This document shows, piece after piece, positions 26,291 through 39,075 of a DNA stretch of 64,000 nt (its first letter is position 1; each line of letters opens with the position of its first letter). Under the pieces are notes generated by a model. The model was not told the DNA's origin and searched no databases. It was given only the letters and a program-made list of their open reading frames with translations. Source of the stretch: Episyrphus balteatus (lineage: Eukaryota; Arthropoda; Insecta; Diptera; Syrphidae); NCBI RefSeq assembly GCF_945859705.1, contig NC_079135.1, forward strand, positions 38,799,679 through 38,863,678, written 5' to 3'. Position numbers and translations under genes: made by a program.

Positions 26291-29200
26291 TACAATTCAA
26301 TTGGAGTTGAAAAATTCATTTTTGAAGAAAATGACATTTCAAAATCTTTAAATCGTCATATCTCGTTAACCGAGCGTCTAAACAGGTCAAAACTTGCAAA
26401 ATTCAAAATTCTCTAATAACAAAACTACATGTCCAAAACTTATAGAAAATACATTTTTGTGCTCTGTGAGTCGATATCCTTTGCATACAATTCAATTGGA
26501 GTTGAAAAATTAATTTTTGAAGAAAATGACATTTCAAAATCTTTAAATCGTCATATCTCGTTAACCGAGCGTCTAAACAGGTCAAAACTTGCAAAATTCA
26601 AAATTCTCTAAAAACAAAACTACAAGTCCAAAACTTATAGAAAATACATTTTTGTGATCTGTGAGTCGATATCCTTCGCATACAATTCAATTGGAGTTGA
26701 AAAATTCATTTTTGAAGAAAATGACATTTCAAAATCTTTAAATCGTCATATCTCGTTAACCGAGCGTCTAAACAGGTCAAAACTTGCAAAATTCAAAATT
26801 ATCTAATAACAAAACTACATGTCCAAAACTTATAGAAAATACATTTTTGTGCTCTGTGAGTCGATATCCTTCGCATACAATTCAATTGGAGTTGAAAAAT
26901 TCATTTTTGAAGAAAATGACATTTCAAAATCTTTAAATCGTTAACCGAGCGTCTAAACAGGTCAAAACTTGCAAAATTCAAAATTCTCTAAAAACAAAAC
27001 TACAAGTCCAAAACTTATAGAAAATACATTTTTGTGATCTGTGAGTCGATATCCTTCGCATACAATTCAATTGGAGTTGAAAAATTCATTTTTGAAGAAA
27101 ATGACATTTCAAAATCTTTAAATCGTCATATCTCGTTAACCGAGCGTCTAAACAGGTCAAAACTTGCAAAATTCAAAATTCTCTAATAACAAAACTACAT
27201 GTCCAAAACTTATAGAAAATACATTTTTGTGCTCTGTGAGTGGATATCCTTCGCATACAATTCAATTGGAGTTGAAAAATTCATTTTTGAACAAAATGAC
27301 ATTTCAAAATCTTTAAATCGTCATATCTCGTTAACCGAGCGTCTAAACAGGTCAAAACTTGCAAAATTCAAAATTCTCTAATAACAAAACTACATGTCCA
27401 AAACTTATAGAAAATACATTTTTGTGCTCTGTGAGTCGATATCCTTTGCATACAATTCAATTGGAGTTGAAAAATTAATTTTTGAAGAAAATGACATTTC
27501 AAAATCTTTAAATCGTCATATCTCGTTAACCGAGCGTCTAAACAGGTCAAAACTTGCAAAATTCAAAATTCTCTAATAACAAAACTACATGTCCAAAACT
27601 TATAGAAAATACATTTTTGTGCTCTGTGAGTCGATATCCTTTGCATACAATTCAATTAGAGTTGAAAAATTAATTTTTGAAGAAAATGACATTTCAAAAT
27701 CTTTAAATCGTCATATCTCGTTAACCGAGCGTCTAAACAGGTCAAAACTTGCAAAATTCAAAATTCTCTAAAAACAAAACTACAAGTCGAAAACTTATAG
27801 AAAATACATTTTTGTGCTCTGTGAGTCGATATCCTTCGCATACAATTCAATTGGAGTTGAAAAATTAATTTTTGAAGAAAATGACATTTCAAAATCTTTA
27901 AATCGTCATATCTCGTTAACCGAGCGTCTAAACAGGTCAAAACTTGCAAAATTCAAAATTCTCTAAAAACAAAACTACAAGTCCAAAACGTATGGAAAAT
28001 ACATTTTTGTGCTCTGTGAGTCGATATCCTTCGCATACAATTCAATTGGAGTTGAAAAATTCATTTTTGAAGAAAATGACATTTCAAAATCTTTAAATCG
28101 TCATATCTCGTTAACCGAGCGTCTAAACAGGTCAAAACTTGCAAAATTCAAAATTCTCTAAAAACAAAACTACAAGTCCAAAACTTATAGAAAATACATT
28201 TTTGTGATCTGTGAGTCGATATCCTTCGCATACAATTCAATTGGAGTTGAAAAATTCATTTTTGAAGAAAATGACATTTCAAAATCTTTAAATCGTCATA
28301 TCTCGTTAACCGAGCGTCTAAATAGGTCAAAACTTGCAAAATTCAAAATTCTCTAATAACAAAACTACATGTCCAAAACTTATAGAAAATACATTTTTGT
28401 GCTCTGTGAGTGGATATCCTTCGCATACAATTCAATTGGAGTTGAAAAATTCATTTTTGAAGAAAATGACATTTCAAAATCTTTAAATCGTCATATCTCG
28501 TTAACCGAGCGTCTAAACAGGTCAAAACTTGCAAAATTCAAAATTCTCTAATAACAAAACTACATGTCCAAAACTTATAGAAAATACATTTTTGTGCTCT
28601 GTGAGTCGATATCCTTTGCATACAATTCAATTGGAGTTGAAAAATTAATTTTTGAAGAAAATGACAAATCTTTCAAAATCTTTAAATCGTCATATCTCGT
28701 TAACCGAGCGTCTAAACAGGTCAAAACTTGCAAAATTCAAAATTCTCTAAAAACAAAACTACAAGTCGAAAACTTATAGAAAATACATTTTTGTGCTCTG
28801 TGAGTCGATATCCTTCGCATACAATTCAATTGGAGTTGAAAAATTAATTTTTGAAGAAAATGACATTTCAAAATCTTTAAATCGTCATATCTCGTTAACC
28901 GAGCGTCTAAACAGGTCAAAACTTGCAAAATTCAAAATTCTCTAAAAACAAAACTACAAGTCCAAAACGTATAGAAAATACATTTTTGTGCTCTGTGAGT
29001 CGATATCCTTCGCATACAATTCAATTGGAGTTGAAAAATTCATTTTTGAAGAAAATGACATTTCAAAATCTTTAAATCGTCATATCTCGTTAACCGAGCG
29101 TCTAAACAGGTCAAAACTTGCAAAATTCAAAATTCTCTAAAAACAAAACTACAAGTCGAAAACTTATAGAAAATACATTTTTGTGCTCTGTGAGTCGATA

Positions 29201-31000
29201 TCCTTCGCATACAATTCAATTGGAGTTGAAAAATTAATTTTTGAAGAAAATGACATTTCAAAATCTTTAAATCGTCATATCTCGTTAACCGAGCGTCTAA
29301 ACAGGTCAAAACTTGCAAAATTCAAAATTCTCTAAAAACAAAACTACAAGTCGAAAACTTATAGAAAATACATTTTTGTGCTCTGTGAGTCGATATCCTT
29401 CGCATACAATTCAATTGGAGTTGAAAAATTAATTTTTGAAGAAAATGACATTTCAAAATCTTTAAATCGTCATATCTCGTTAACCGAGCGTCTAAACAGG
29501 TCAAAACTTGCAAAATTCAAAATTCTCTAAAAACAAAACTACAAGTCCAAAACGTATAGAAAATACATTTTTGTGCTCTGTGAGTCGATATCATTTGCAT
29601 ACAATTCAATTAGAGTTGAAAAATTAATTTTTGAAGAAAATGACATTTCAAAATCTTTAAATCGTCATATCTCGTTAACCGAGCGTCTAAACAGGTCAAA
29701 ACTTGCAAAATTCAAAATTCTCTAAAAACAAAACTACAAGTCGAAAACTTATAGAAAATACATTTTTGTGCTCTGTGAGTCGATATCCTTCGCATACAAT
29801 TCAATTGGAGTTGAAAAATTAATTTTTGAAGAAAATGACATTTCAAAATCTTTAAATCGTCATATCTCGTTAACCGAGCGTCTAAACAGGTCAAAACTTG
29901 CAAAATTCAAAATTCTCTAAAAACAAAACTACAAGTCCAAAACGTATAGAAAATACATTTTTGTGCTCTGTGAGTCGATATCCTTCGCATACAATTCAAT
30001 TGGAGTTGAAAAATTCATTTTTGAAGAAAATGACATTTCAAAATCTTTAAATCGTCATATCTCGTTAACCGAGCGTCTAAACAGGTCAAAACTTGCAAAA
30101 TTCTCTAAAAACAAAACTACAAGTCCAAAACTTATAGAAAATACATTTTTGTGATCTATGAGTCGATATCCTTCGCATACAATTCAATTGGAGTTGAAAA
30201 ATTCATTTTTGAAGAAAATGATATTTCAAAATCTTTAAATCGTCATATCTCGTTAACCGAGCGTCTAAACAGGTCAAAACTTGCAAAATTCAAAATTCTC
30301 TAATAACAAAACTACATGTCCAAAACTTATAGAAAATACATTTTTGTGCTCTGTGAGTGGATATCCTTCGCATACAATTCAATTGGAGTTGAAAAATTCA
30401 TTTTTGAAGAAAATGACATTTCAAAATCTTTAAATCGTCATATCTCGTTAACCGAGCGTCTAAACAGGTCAAAACTTGCAAAATTCAAAATTCTCTAATA
30501 ACAAAACTACATGTCCAAAACTTATAGAAAATACATTTTTGTGCTCTGTGAGTCGATATCCTTTGCATACAATTCAATTGGAGTTGAAAAATTAATTTTT
30601 GAAGAAAATGACATTTCAAAATCTTTAAATCGTCATATCTCGTTAACCGAGCGTCTAAACAGGTCAAAACTTGCAAAATTCAAAATTCTCTAAAAACAAA
30701 ACTACAAGTCGAAAACTTATAGAAAATACATTTTTGTGCTCTGTGAGTGGATATCCTTCGCATACAATTCAATTGGAGTTGAAAAATTCATTTTTGAAGA
30801 AAATGACATTTCAAAATCTTAAATCGTCATATCTCGTTAACCGAGCGTCTAAACAGGTCAAAACTTGCAAAATTCTCTAATAACAAAACTACATGTCCAA
30901 AACTTATAGAAAATACATTTTTGTGCTCTGTGAGTCGATATCCTTTGCATACAATTCAATTGGAGTTGAAAAATTAATTTTTTAAGAAAATGACATTTCA

Positions 31001-31068
31001 TAGTTCATAGTTCTTTTATTGTATAATTATACTCAGTAAGATACAAAATCTTATAAATTAGAGCAAAA
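31001..31068. repeat. 68-bp foreign insert, copy 3
   Basis: Identical junctions and length to the other copies. Its complement contains AATAAAAG followed by a doubled GAACTAT, like the 3' end of a retroelement transcript. Confidence 0.9.
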
Positions 31069-31314
31069 TACAATTCAATTGGAGTTGAAAAATTCATTTT
31101 TGAAGAAAATGACATTTCAAAATCTTTAAATCGTCATATCTCGTTAACCGAGCGTCTAAACAGGTCAAAACTTGCAAAATTCAAAATTCTCTAAAAACAA
31201 AACTACAAGTCGAAAACTTATAGAAAATACATTTTTGTGCTCTGTGAGTGGATATCCTTCGCATACAATTCAATTGGAGTTGAAAAATTAATTTTTTAAG
31301 AAAATGACATTTCA

Positions 31315-31382
31315 TAGTTCATAGTTCTTTTATTGTATAATTATACTCAGTAAGATACAAAATCTTATAAATTAGAGCAAAA
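31315..31382. repeat. 68-bp foreign insert, copy 4
   Basis: This copy lies 314 bp after copy 3 with the same junctions. It follows a GTGAGTGGAT monomer. Confidence 0.9.
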
Positions 31383-31815
31383 TACAATTCAATTGGAGTT
31401 GAAAAATTCATTTTTGAAGAAAATGACATTTCAAAATCTTTAAATCGTCATATCTCGTTAACCGAGCGTCTAAACAGGTCAAAACTTGCAAATTCAAAAT
31501 TCTCTAAAAACAAAACTACAAGTCGAAAACTTATAGAAAATACATTTTTGTGCTCTGTGAGTGGATATCCTTCGCATACAATTCAATTGGAGTTGAAAAA
31601 TTCATTTTTGAAGAAAATGACATTTCAAAATCTTTAAATCGTCATATCTCGTTAACCGAGCGTCTAAACAGGTCAAAACTTGCAAAATTCTCTAATAACA
31701 AAACTACATGTCCAAAACTTATAGAAAATACATTTTTGTGCTCTGTGAGTCGATATCCTTTGCATACAATTCAATTGGAGTTGAAAAATTAATTTTTTAA
31801 GAAAATGACATTTCA

Positions 31816-31883
31816 TAGTTCATAGTTCTTTTATTGTATAATTATACTCAGTAAGATACAAAATCTTATAAATTAGAGCAAAA
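31816..31883. repeat. 68-bp foreign insert, copy 5
   Basis: Same junctions as the other copies. The monomer after it has lost one A (GTTGAAAATTC), which suggests independent decay after amplification. Confidence 0.9.
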
Positions 31884-32128
31884 TACAATTCAATTGGAGT
31901 TGAAAATTCATTTTTGAAGAAAATGACATTTCAAAAATCTTTAAATCGTCATATCTCGTTAACCGAGCGTCTAAACAGGTCAAAACTTGCAAAATTCAAA
32001 ATTCTCTAAAAACAAAACTACAAGTCCAAAACTTATAGAAAATACATTTTTGTGCTCTGTGAGTGGATATCCTTCGCATACAATTCAATTGGAGTTGAAA
32101 AATTAATTTTTTAAGAAATGACATTTCA

Positions 32129-32196
32129 TAGTTCATAGTTCTTTTATTGTATAATTATACTCAGTAAGATACAAAATCTTATAAATTAGAGCAAAA
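32129..32196. repeat. 68-bp foreign insert, copy 6
   Basis: This copy lies 313 bp after copy 5. The preceding monomer has a 2-bp loss (TTAAGAAATGAC). Confidence 0.9.
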
Positions 32197-33609
32197 TACA
32201 ATTCAATTGGAGTTGAAAAATTCATTTTTGAAGAAAATGACATTTCAAAATCTTTAAATCGTCATATCTCGTTAACCGAGCGTCTAAACAGGTCAAAACT
32301 TGCAAAATTCAAAATTCTCTAAAAACAAACTACAAGTCCAAAACATATAGAAAATACATTTTTGTGATCTGTGAGTCGATATCCTTCGCATACAATTCAA
32401 TTGGAGTTGAAAAATTCATTTTTGAAGAAAATGACATTTCAAAATCTTTTAAATCGTCATATCTCGTTAACCGAGCGTCTAAACAGGTCAAAACTTGCAA
32501 AATTCAAAATTCTCTAAAAACAAAACTACATGTCCAAAACTTATAGAAAATACATTTTTGTGCTCTGTGAGTGGATATCCTTCGCATACAATTCAATTGG
32601 AGTTGAAAAATTCATTTTTTGAAGAAAATGACATTTCAAAATCTTTAAATCGTCATATCTCGTTAACCGAGCGTCTAAACAGGTCAAAACTTGCAAAATT
32701 CAAAATTCTCTAAAAAACAAAACTACAAGTCCAAAACTTATAGAAAATACATTTTTGTGATCTATGAGTCGATATCCTTCGCATACAATTCAATTGGAGT
32801 TGAAAAATTCATTTTTGAAGAAAATGACATTTCAAAATCTTTAAATCGTCATATCTCGTTAACCGAGCGTCTAAACAGGTCAAAACTTGCAAAATTCAAA
32901 ATTCTCTAAAAACAAAACTACATGTCCAAAACTTATAGAAAATACATTTTTGTGCTCTGTGAGTGGATATCCTTCGCATACAATTCAATTGGAGTTGAAA
33001 ATTTCATTTTGAAGAAAATGACATTTCAAAATCTTTAAATCGTCATATCTCGTTAACCGAGCGTCTAAACAGGTCAAAACTTGCAAAATTCAAAATTCTC
33101 TAATAACAAAACTACATGTCCAAAACTTATAGAAAATACATTTTTGTGCTCTGTGAGTCGATATCCTTTGCATACAATTCAATTGGAGTTGAAAAATTAA
33201 TTTTTGAAGAAAATGACATTTCAAAATCTTTAAATCGTCATATCTCGTTAACCGAGCGTCTAAAACAGGTCAAAACTTGCAAAAATTCAAAATTCTCTAA
33301 AAACAAAACTACAAGTCGAAAACTTATAGAAAAATACATTTTTGTGCTCTGTGAGTGGATATCCTTCGCATACAATTCAATTGGAGTTGAAAAATTCATT
33401 TTTGAAGAAAATGACATTTCAAAATCTTTAAATCGTCATATCTCGTTAACCGAGCGTCTAAACAGGTCAAAACTTGCAAAATTCTCTAATAACAAAACTA
33501 CATGTCCAAAACTTATAGAAAATACATTTTTGTGCTCTGTGAGTCGATATCCTTTGCATACAATTCAATTGGAGTTGAAAAATTAATTTTTTAAGAAAAT
33601 GACATTTCA

Positions 33610-33677
33610 TAGTTCATAGTTCTTTTATTGTATAATTATACTCAGTAAGATACAAAATCTTATAAATTAGAGCAAAA
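33610..33677. repeat. 68-bp foreign insert, copy 7
   Basis: Last copy in the window, with the same junctions and the same upstream TTTTTTAAG change. Confidence 0.9.
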
Positions 33678-36600
33678 TACAATTCAATTGGAGTTGAAAA
33701 ATTCATTTTTGAAGAAAATGACATTTCAAAATCTTTAAATCGTCATATCTCGTTAACCGAGCGTCTAAACAGGTCAAAACTTGCAAAATTCAAAATTCTC
33801 TAAAAACAAAACTACATGTCCAAAACTTATAGAAAATACATTTTTGTGCTCTGTGAGTCGATATCCTTCGCATACAATTCAATTGGAGTTGAAAAATTCA
33901 TTTTTGAAGAAAATGACATTTCAAAATCTTTAAATCGTCATATCTCGTTAACCGAGCGTCTAAACAGGTCAAAACTTGCAAAATTCAAAATTCTCTAATA
34001 ACAAAACTACATGTCCAAAACTTATAGAAAATACATTTTTGTGCTCTGTGAGTCGATATCCTTTGCATACAATTCAATTGGAGTTGAAAAATTAATTTTT
34101 GAAGAAAATGACATTTCAAAATCTTTAAATCGTCATATCTCGTTAACCGAGCGTCTAAACAGGTCAAAACTTGCAAAATTCAAAATTCTCTAAAAACAAA
34201 ACTACAAGTCCAAAACTTATAGAAAATACATTTTTGTGATCTATGAGTCGATATCCTTCGCATACAATTCAATTGGAGTTGAAAAATTCATTTTGAAGAA
34301 AATGACATTTCAAAATCTTTAAATCGTCATATCTCGTTAACCGAGCGTCTAAACAGGTCAAAACTTGCAAAATTCAAAATTCTCTAAAAACAAAACTACA
34401 TGTCCAAAACTTATAGAAAATACATTTTTGTGCTCTGTGAGTCGATATCCTTCGCATACAATTCAATTGGAGTTGAAAAATTCATTTTGAAGAAAATGAC
34501 ATTTCAAAATCTTTAAATCGTCATATCTCGTTAACCGAGCGTCTAAACAGGTCAAAACTTGCAAAATTCAAAATTCTCTAATAACAAAACTACATGTCCA
34601 AAACTTATAGAAAATACATTTTTGTGCTCTGTGAGTCGATATCCTTCGCATACAATTCAATTGGAGTTGAAAAATTCATTTTTGAAGAAAATGACATTTC
34701 AAAATCTTTAAATCGTCATATCTCGTTAACCGAGCGTCTAAACAGGTCAAAACTTGCAAAATTCAAAATTCTCTAAAAACAAAACTACAAGTCCAAAACT
34801 TATAGAAAATACATTTTTGTGCTCTGTGAGTCGATATCCTTCGCATACAATTCAATTGGAGTTGAAAAATTCATTTTTGAAGAAAATGACATTTCAAAAT
34901 CTTTAAATCGTCATATCTCGTTAACCGAGCGTCTAAACAGGTCAAAACTTGCAAAATTCAAAATTCTCTAATAACAAAACTACATGTCCAAAACTTATAG
35001 AAAATACATTTTTGTGCTCTGTGAGTCGATATCCTTTGCATACAATTCAATTGGAGTTGAAAAATTAATTTTTGAAGAAAATGACATTTCAAAATCTTTA
35101 AATCGTCATATCTCGTTAACCGAGCGTCTAAACAGGTCAAAACTTGCAAAATTCAAAATTCTCTAAAAACAAAACTACAAGTCCAAAACTTATAGAAAAT
35201 ACATTTTTGTGCTCTGTGAGTCGATATCCTTCGCATACAATTCAATTGGAGTTGAAAAATTCATTTTTGAAGAAAATGACATTTCAAAATCTTTAAATCG
35301 TCATATCTCGTTAACCGAGCGTCTAAACAGGTAAAAGTTTGCAAAATTCAAAATTCTCTAAAAACAAAACTACAAGTCCAAAACTTATAGAAAATACATT
35401 TTTGTGATCTGTGAGTCGATATCCTTCGCATACAATTCAATTGTAGTTGAAAAATTCATTTTTGAAAAAAATGACATTTCAAAATCTTTAAATTGTCATA
35501 TCTCGTTAACCGAGCGTCTAAACAGGTCAAAACTTGCAAAATTCAAAATTCTCTAAAAACAAAACTACAAGTCCAAAACTTATAGAAAATACATTTTTGT
35601 GATCTGTGAGTCGATATCCTTCGCATACAATTCAATTGGAGTTGAAAAATTCATTTTTGAAGAAAATGACATTTCAAAATCTTTAAATCGTCATATCTCG
35701 TTAACCGAGCGTCTAAACAGGTAAAAGTTTGCAAAATTCAAAATTCTCTAAAAACAAAACTACAAGTCCAAAACTTATAGAAAATACATTTTTGTGATCT
35801 GTGAGTCGATATCCTTCGCATACAATTCAATTGTAGTTGAAAAATTCATTTTTGAAAAAAATGACATTTCAAAATCTTTAAATTGTCATATCTCGTTAAC
35901 CGAGCGTCTAAACAGGTCAAAACTTGCAAAATTCAAAATTCTCTAAAAACAAAACTACAAGTCCAAAACTTATAGAAAATACATTTTTGTGATCTGTGAG
36001 TCGATATCCTTCGCAAACAATTCAATTGGAGTTGAAAAATTCATTTTTGAAGAAAATGACATTTCAAAATCTTTAAATCGTCATATCTCGTTAACCGAGC
36101 GTCTAAACAGGTCAAAACTTGCAAAATTCAAAATTCTCTAAAAACAAAACTACAAGTCCAAAACTTATAGAAAATACATTTTTGTGATCTGTGAGTCGAT
36201 ATCCTTCGCATACAATTCAATTGGAGTTGAAAAATTAATTTTTGAAGAAAATGACATTTCAAAATCTTTAAATCGTCATATCTCGTTAACCGAGCGTCTA
36301 AACAGGTCAAAACTTGCAAAATTCAAAATTCTCTAAAAACAAAACTACAAGTCCAAAACTTATAGAAAATACATTTTTGTGATCTGTGAGTCGATATCCT
36401 TCGCATACAATTCAATTGGAGTTGAAAAATTCATTTTTAAAGAAAATGACATTTCAAAATCTTTAAATCGTCATATCTCGTTAACCGAGCGTTTAAACAG
36501 GTCAAAACTTGCAAAATTCAAAATTCTCTAAAAACAAAACTACATGTCCAAAACTTATAGAAAATACATTTTTGTGCTCTGTGAGTCGATATCCTTCGCA

Positions 36601-38538
36601 TACAATTCAATTGGAGTTGAAAAATTCATTTTTGAAGAAAATGACATTTCAAAATCTTTAAATCGTCATATCTCGTTAACCGAGCGTCTAAACAGGTAAA
36701 AACTTGCAAAATTCAAAATTCTCTAAAAACAAAACTACATGTCCAAAACGTATAGAAAATACATTTTTGTGATCTGTGAGTCGATATCCTTCGCATACAA
36801 TTCAATTGGAGTTGAAAAATTCATTTTTGAAGAAAATGACATTTCAAAATCTTTAAATCGTCATATCTCGTTAACCGAGCGTCTAAACAGGTCAAAACTT
36901 GCAAAATTCAAAATTCTCTAAAAACAAAACTACATGTCCAAAACTTATAGAAAATACATTTTTGTGATCTGTGAGTCGATATCCTTCGCATACAATTCAA
37001 TTGGAGTTGAAAAATTCATTTTTGAAGAAAATGAAATTTCAAAATCTTTAAATCGTCATATCTCGTTAACCGAGCGTCTAAACAGGTCAAAACTTGCAAA
37101 ATTAAAAATTCTCTAAAAACAAAACTACATGTCCAAAACTTATAGAAAATACATTTTTGTGATCTGTGAGTCGATATCCTTCGCATACAATTCAATTGGA
37201 GTTGAAAAATTCATTTTTGAAGAAAATGACATTTCAAAATCTTTAAATCGTCATATCTCGTTAACCGAGCGTCTAAACAGGTCAAAACTTGCAAAATTCA
37301 AAATTCTCTAAAAACAAAACTACAAGTCCAAAACTTATAGAAAATACATTTTTGTAATCTGTGAGTCGATATCCTTCGCATACAATTCAATTGGAGTTGA
37401 AAAATTCATTTTTGAAGAAAATGACATTTCAAAATCTTTAAATCGTCATATCTCGTTAACCGAGCGTCTAAACAGGTCAAAACTTGCAAAATTAAAAATT
37501 CTCTAAAAACAAAACTACATGTCCAAAACTTATAGAAAATACATTTTTGTGATCTGTGAGTCGATATCCTTCGCATACAATTCAATTGGAGTTGAAAAAT
37601 TCATTTTTGAAGAAAATGACATTTCAAAATCTTTAAATCGTCATATCTCGTTAACCGAGCGTCTAAACAGGTCAAAACTTGCAAAATTCAAAATTCTCTA
37701 AAAACAAAACTACATGTCCAAAACTTATAGAAAATACATTTTTGTGATCTGTGAGTCGATATCCTTCGCATACAATTCAATTGGAGTTGAAAAATTCATT
37801 TTTGAAGAAAATGACATTTCAAAATCTTTAAATCGTCATATCTCGTTAACCGAGCGTCTAAACAGGTCAAAACTTGCAAAATTCAAAATTCTCTAAAAAC
37901 AAAACTACAAGTCCAAAACTTATAGAAAATACATTTTTGTGATCTGTGAGTCGATATCCTTCGCATACAATTCAATTGGAGTTGAAAAATTAATTTTTGA
38001 AGAAAATGACATTTCAAAATCTTTAAATCGTCATATCTCGTTAACCGAGCGTCTAAACAGGTCAAAACTTGCAAAATTCAAAATTCTCTAAAAACAAAAC
38101 TACATGTCCAAAACTTATAGAAAATACATTTTTGTGATCTGTGAGTCGATATCCTTCGCATACAATTCAATTGGAGTTGAAAAATTCATTTTTGAAGAAA
38201 ATGACATTTCAAAATCTTTAAATCGTCATATCTCGTTAACCGAGCGTCTAAACAGGTCAAAACTTGCAAAATTCAAAATTCTCTAAAAACAAAACTACAT
38301 GTCCAAAACTTATAGAAAATACATTTTTGTGATCTGTGAGTCGATATCCTTCGCATACAATTCAATTGGAGTTGAAAAATTCATTTTTGAAGAAAATGAC
38401 ATTTCAAAATCTTTAAATCGTCATATCTCGTTAACCGAGCGTCTAAACAGGTCAAAACTTGCAAAATTCAAAATTCTCTAAAAACAAAACTACATGTCCA
38501 AAACTTATAGAAAATACATTTTTGTGATCTGTGAGTCG

Positions 38539-38541
<3 letters not shown>

Positions 38542-38572
<31 letters not shown>

Positions 38573-39075
38573 TGTAAATTCATTTTTTATTATTCATCAA
38601 CTTAAAACTATCTTAAAGCTAGACAAAAATTCATAAAAACTAGCCTACTTATCAATTACTTACAACTAACTTACTGGCCCTATACGGGCACTCTAAGTTA
38701 TACTTCATTTTTCTTAATTCTAATGCCTTTCGGCCTTATAACTATTTTAATACTAATATTTTAATGGTTTTTATTTTTACCAAGAAATAATTTAAAAAAA
38801 AACTTGGTATCATATCATTTTTTTTTTTTTTTTATTTTAAAACTTACAAACTAATTAAAACTACTTAAAACAACTTAAACTACTTAAAAAACTAGAACAG
38901 CCACAGCAAGCAATTTTTGATTTTTTTTGTATTTTTTTTTTTTTTTTTTTTTGTATTTTTTTTTGTTTTGTTTTTTTTTTTTTTTTTTTGTGCCACCCCG
39001 ACTGTCCCTATTTAAAACTAAACACCTAAAACTATGTAAGACGGCCAAGGCATAAAAAACGACGACCACTTTTAC
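38542..39075 (-). other. 3' UTR and poly(A) of the Jockey element
   Basis: Non-coding, with three A-rich tracts on the element strand (T on plus): terminal 38542-38571, internal 38818-38833, and a long one at about 38921-38990 close to the ORF2 stop. Repeated internal A tracts could come from earlier retrotransposition of 3' processed forms or from sequence expansion. No gene is seen. Confidence 0.75.

Larger units (their letters stand above)
24818..38541 (+). repeat. 195-bp satellite array, middle block
   Basis: About 70 monomers of the same satellite and orientation, but more irregular than the left block. GTGAGTAGAT and GTGAGTGGAT variants, AAGTCGAAAAC variants, a 7-bp AAAATTC unit lost in several monomers (near 26090, 30102, 30870, 31690 and 33483), a 10-bp deletion near 26940, an 8-bp insertion near 28665 and single-base indels (32117, 32449, 33265, 33290) all occur. 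Seven monomers carry a 68-bp foreign insert. The block is cut by the Jockey element within GAGTCGAT/ATCC and resumes in phase at 44441. Confidence 0.96.

Noticed and set aside
33116..33586. 156-codon ORF as a real gene
   Set aside because: It is a run-through of two to three satellite monomers made possible by single-base indels near 33265, 33290 and 33332; no new sequence is involved.
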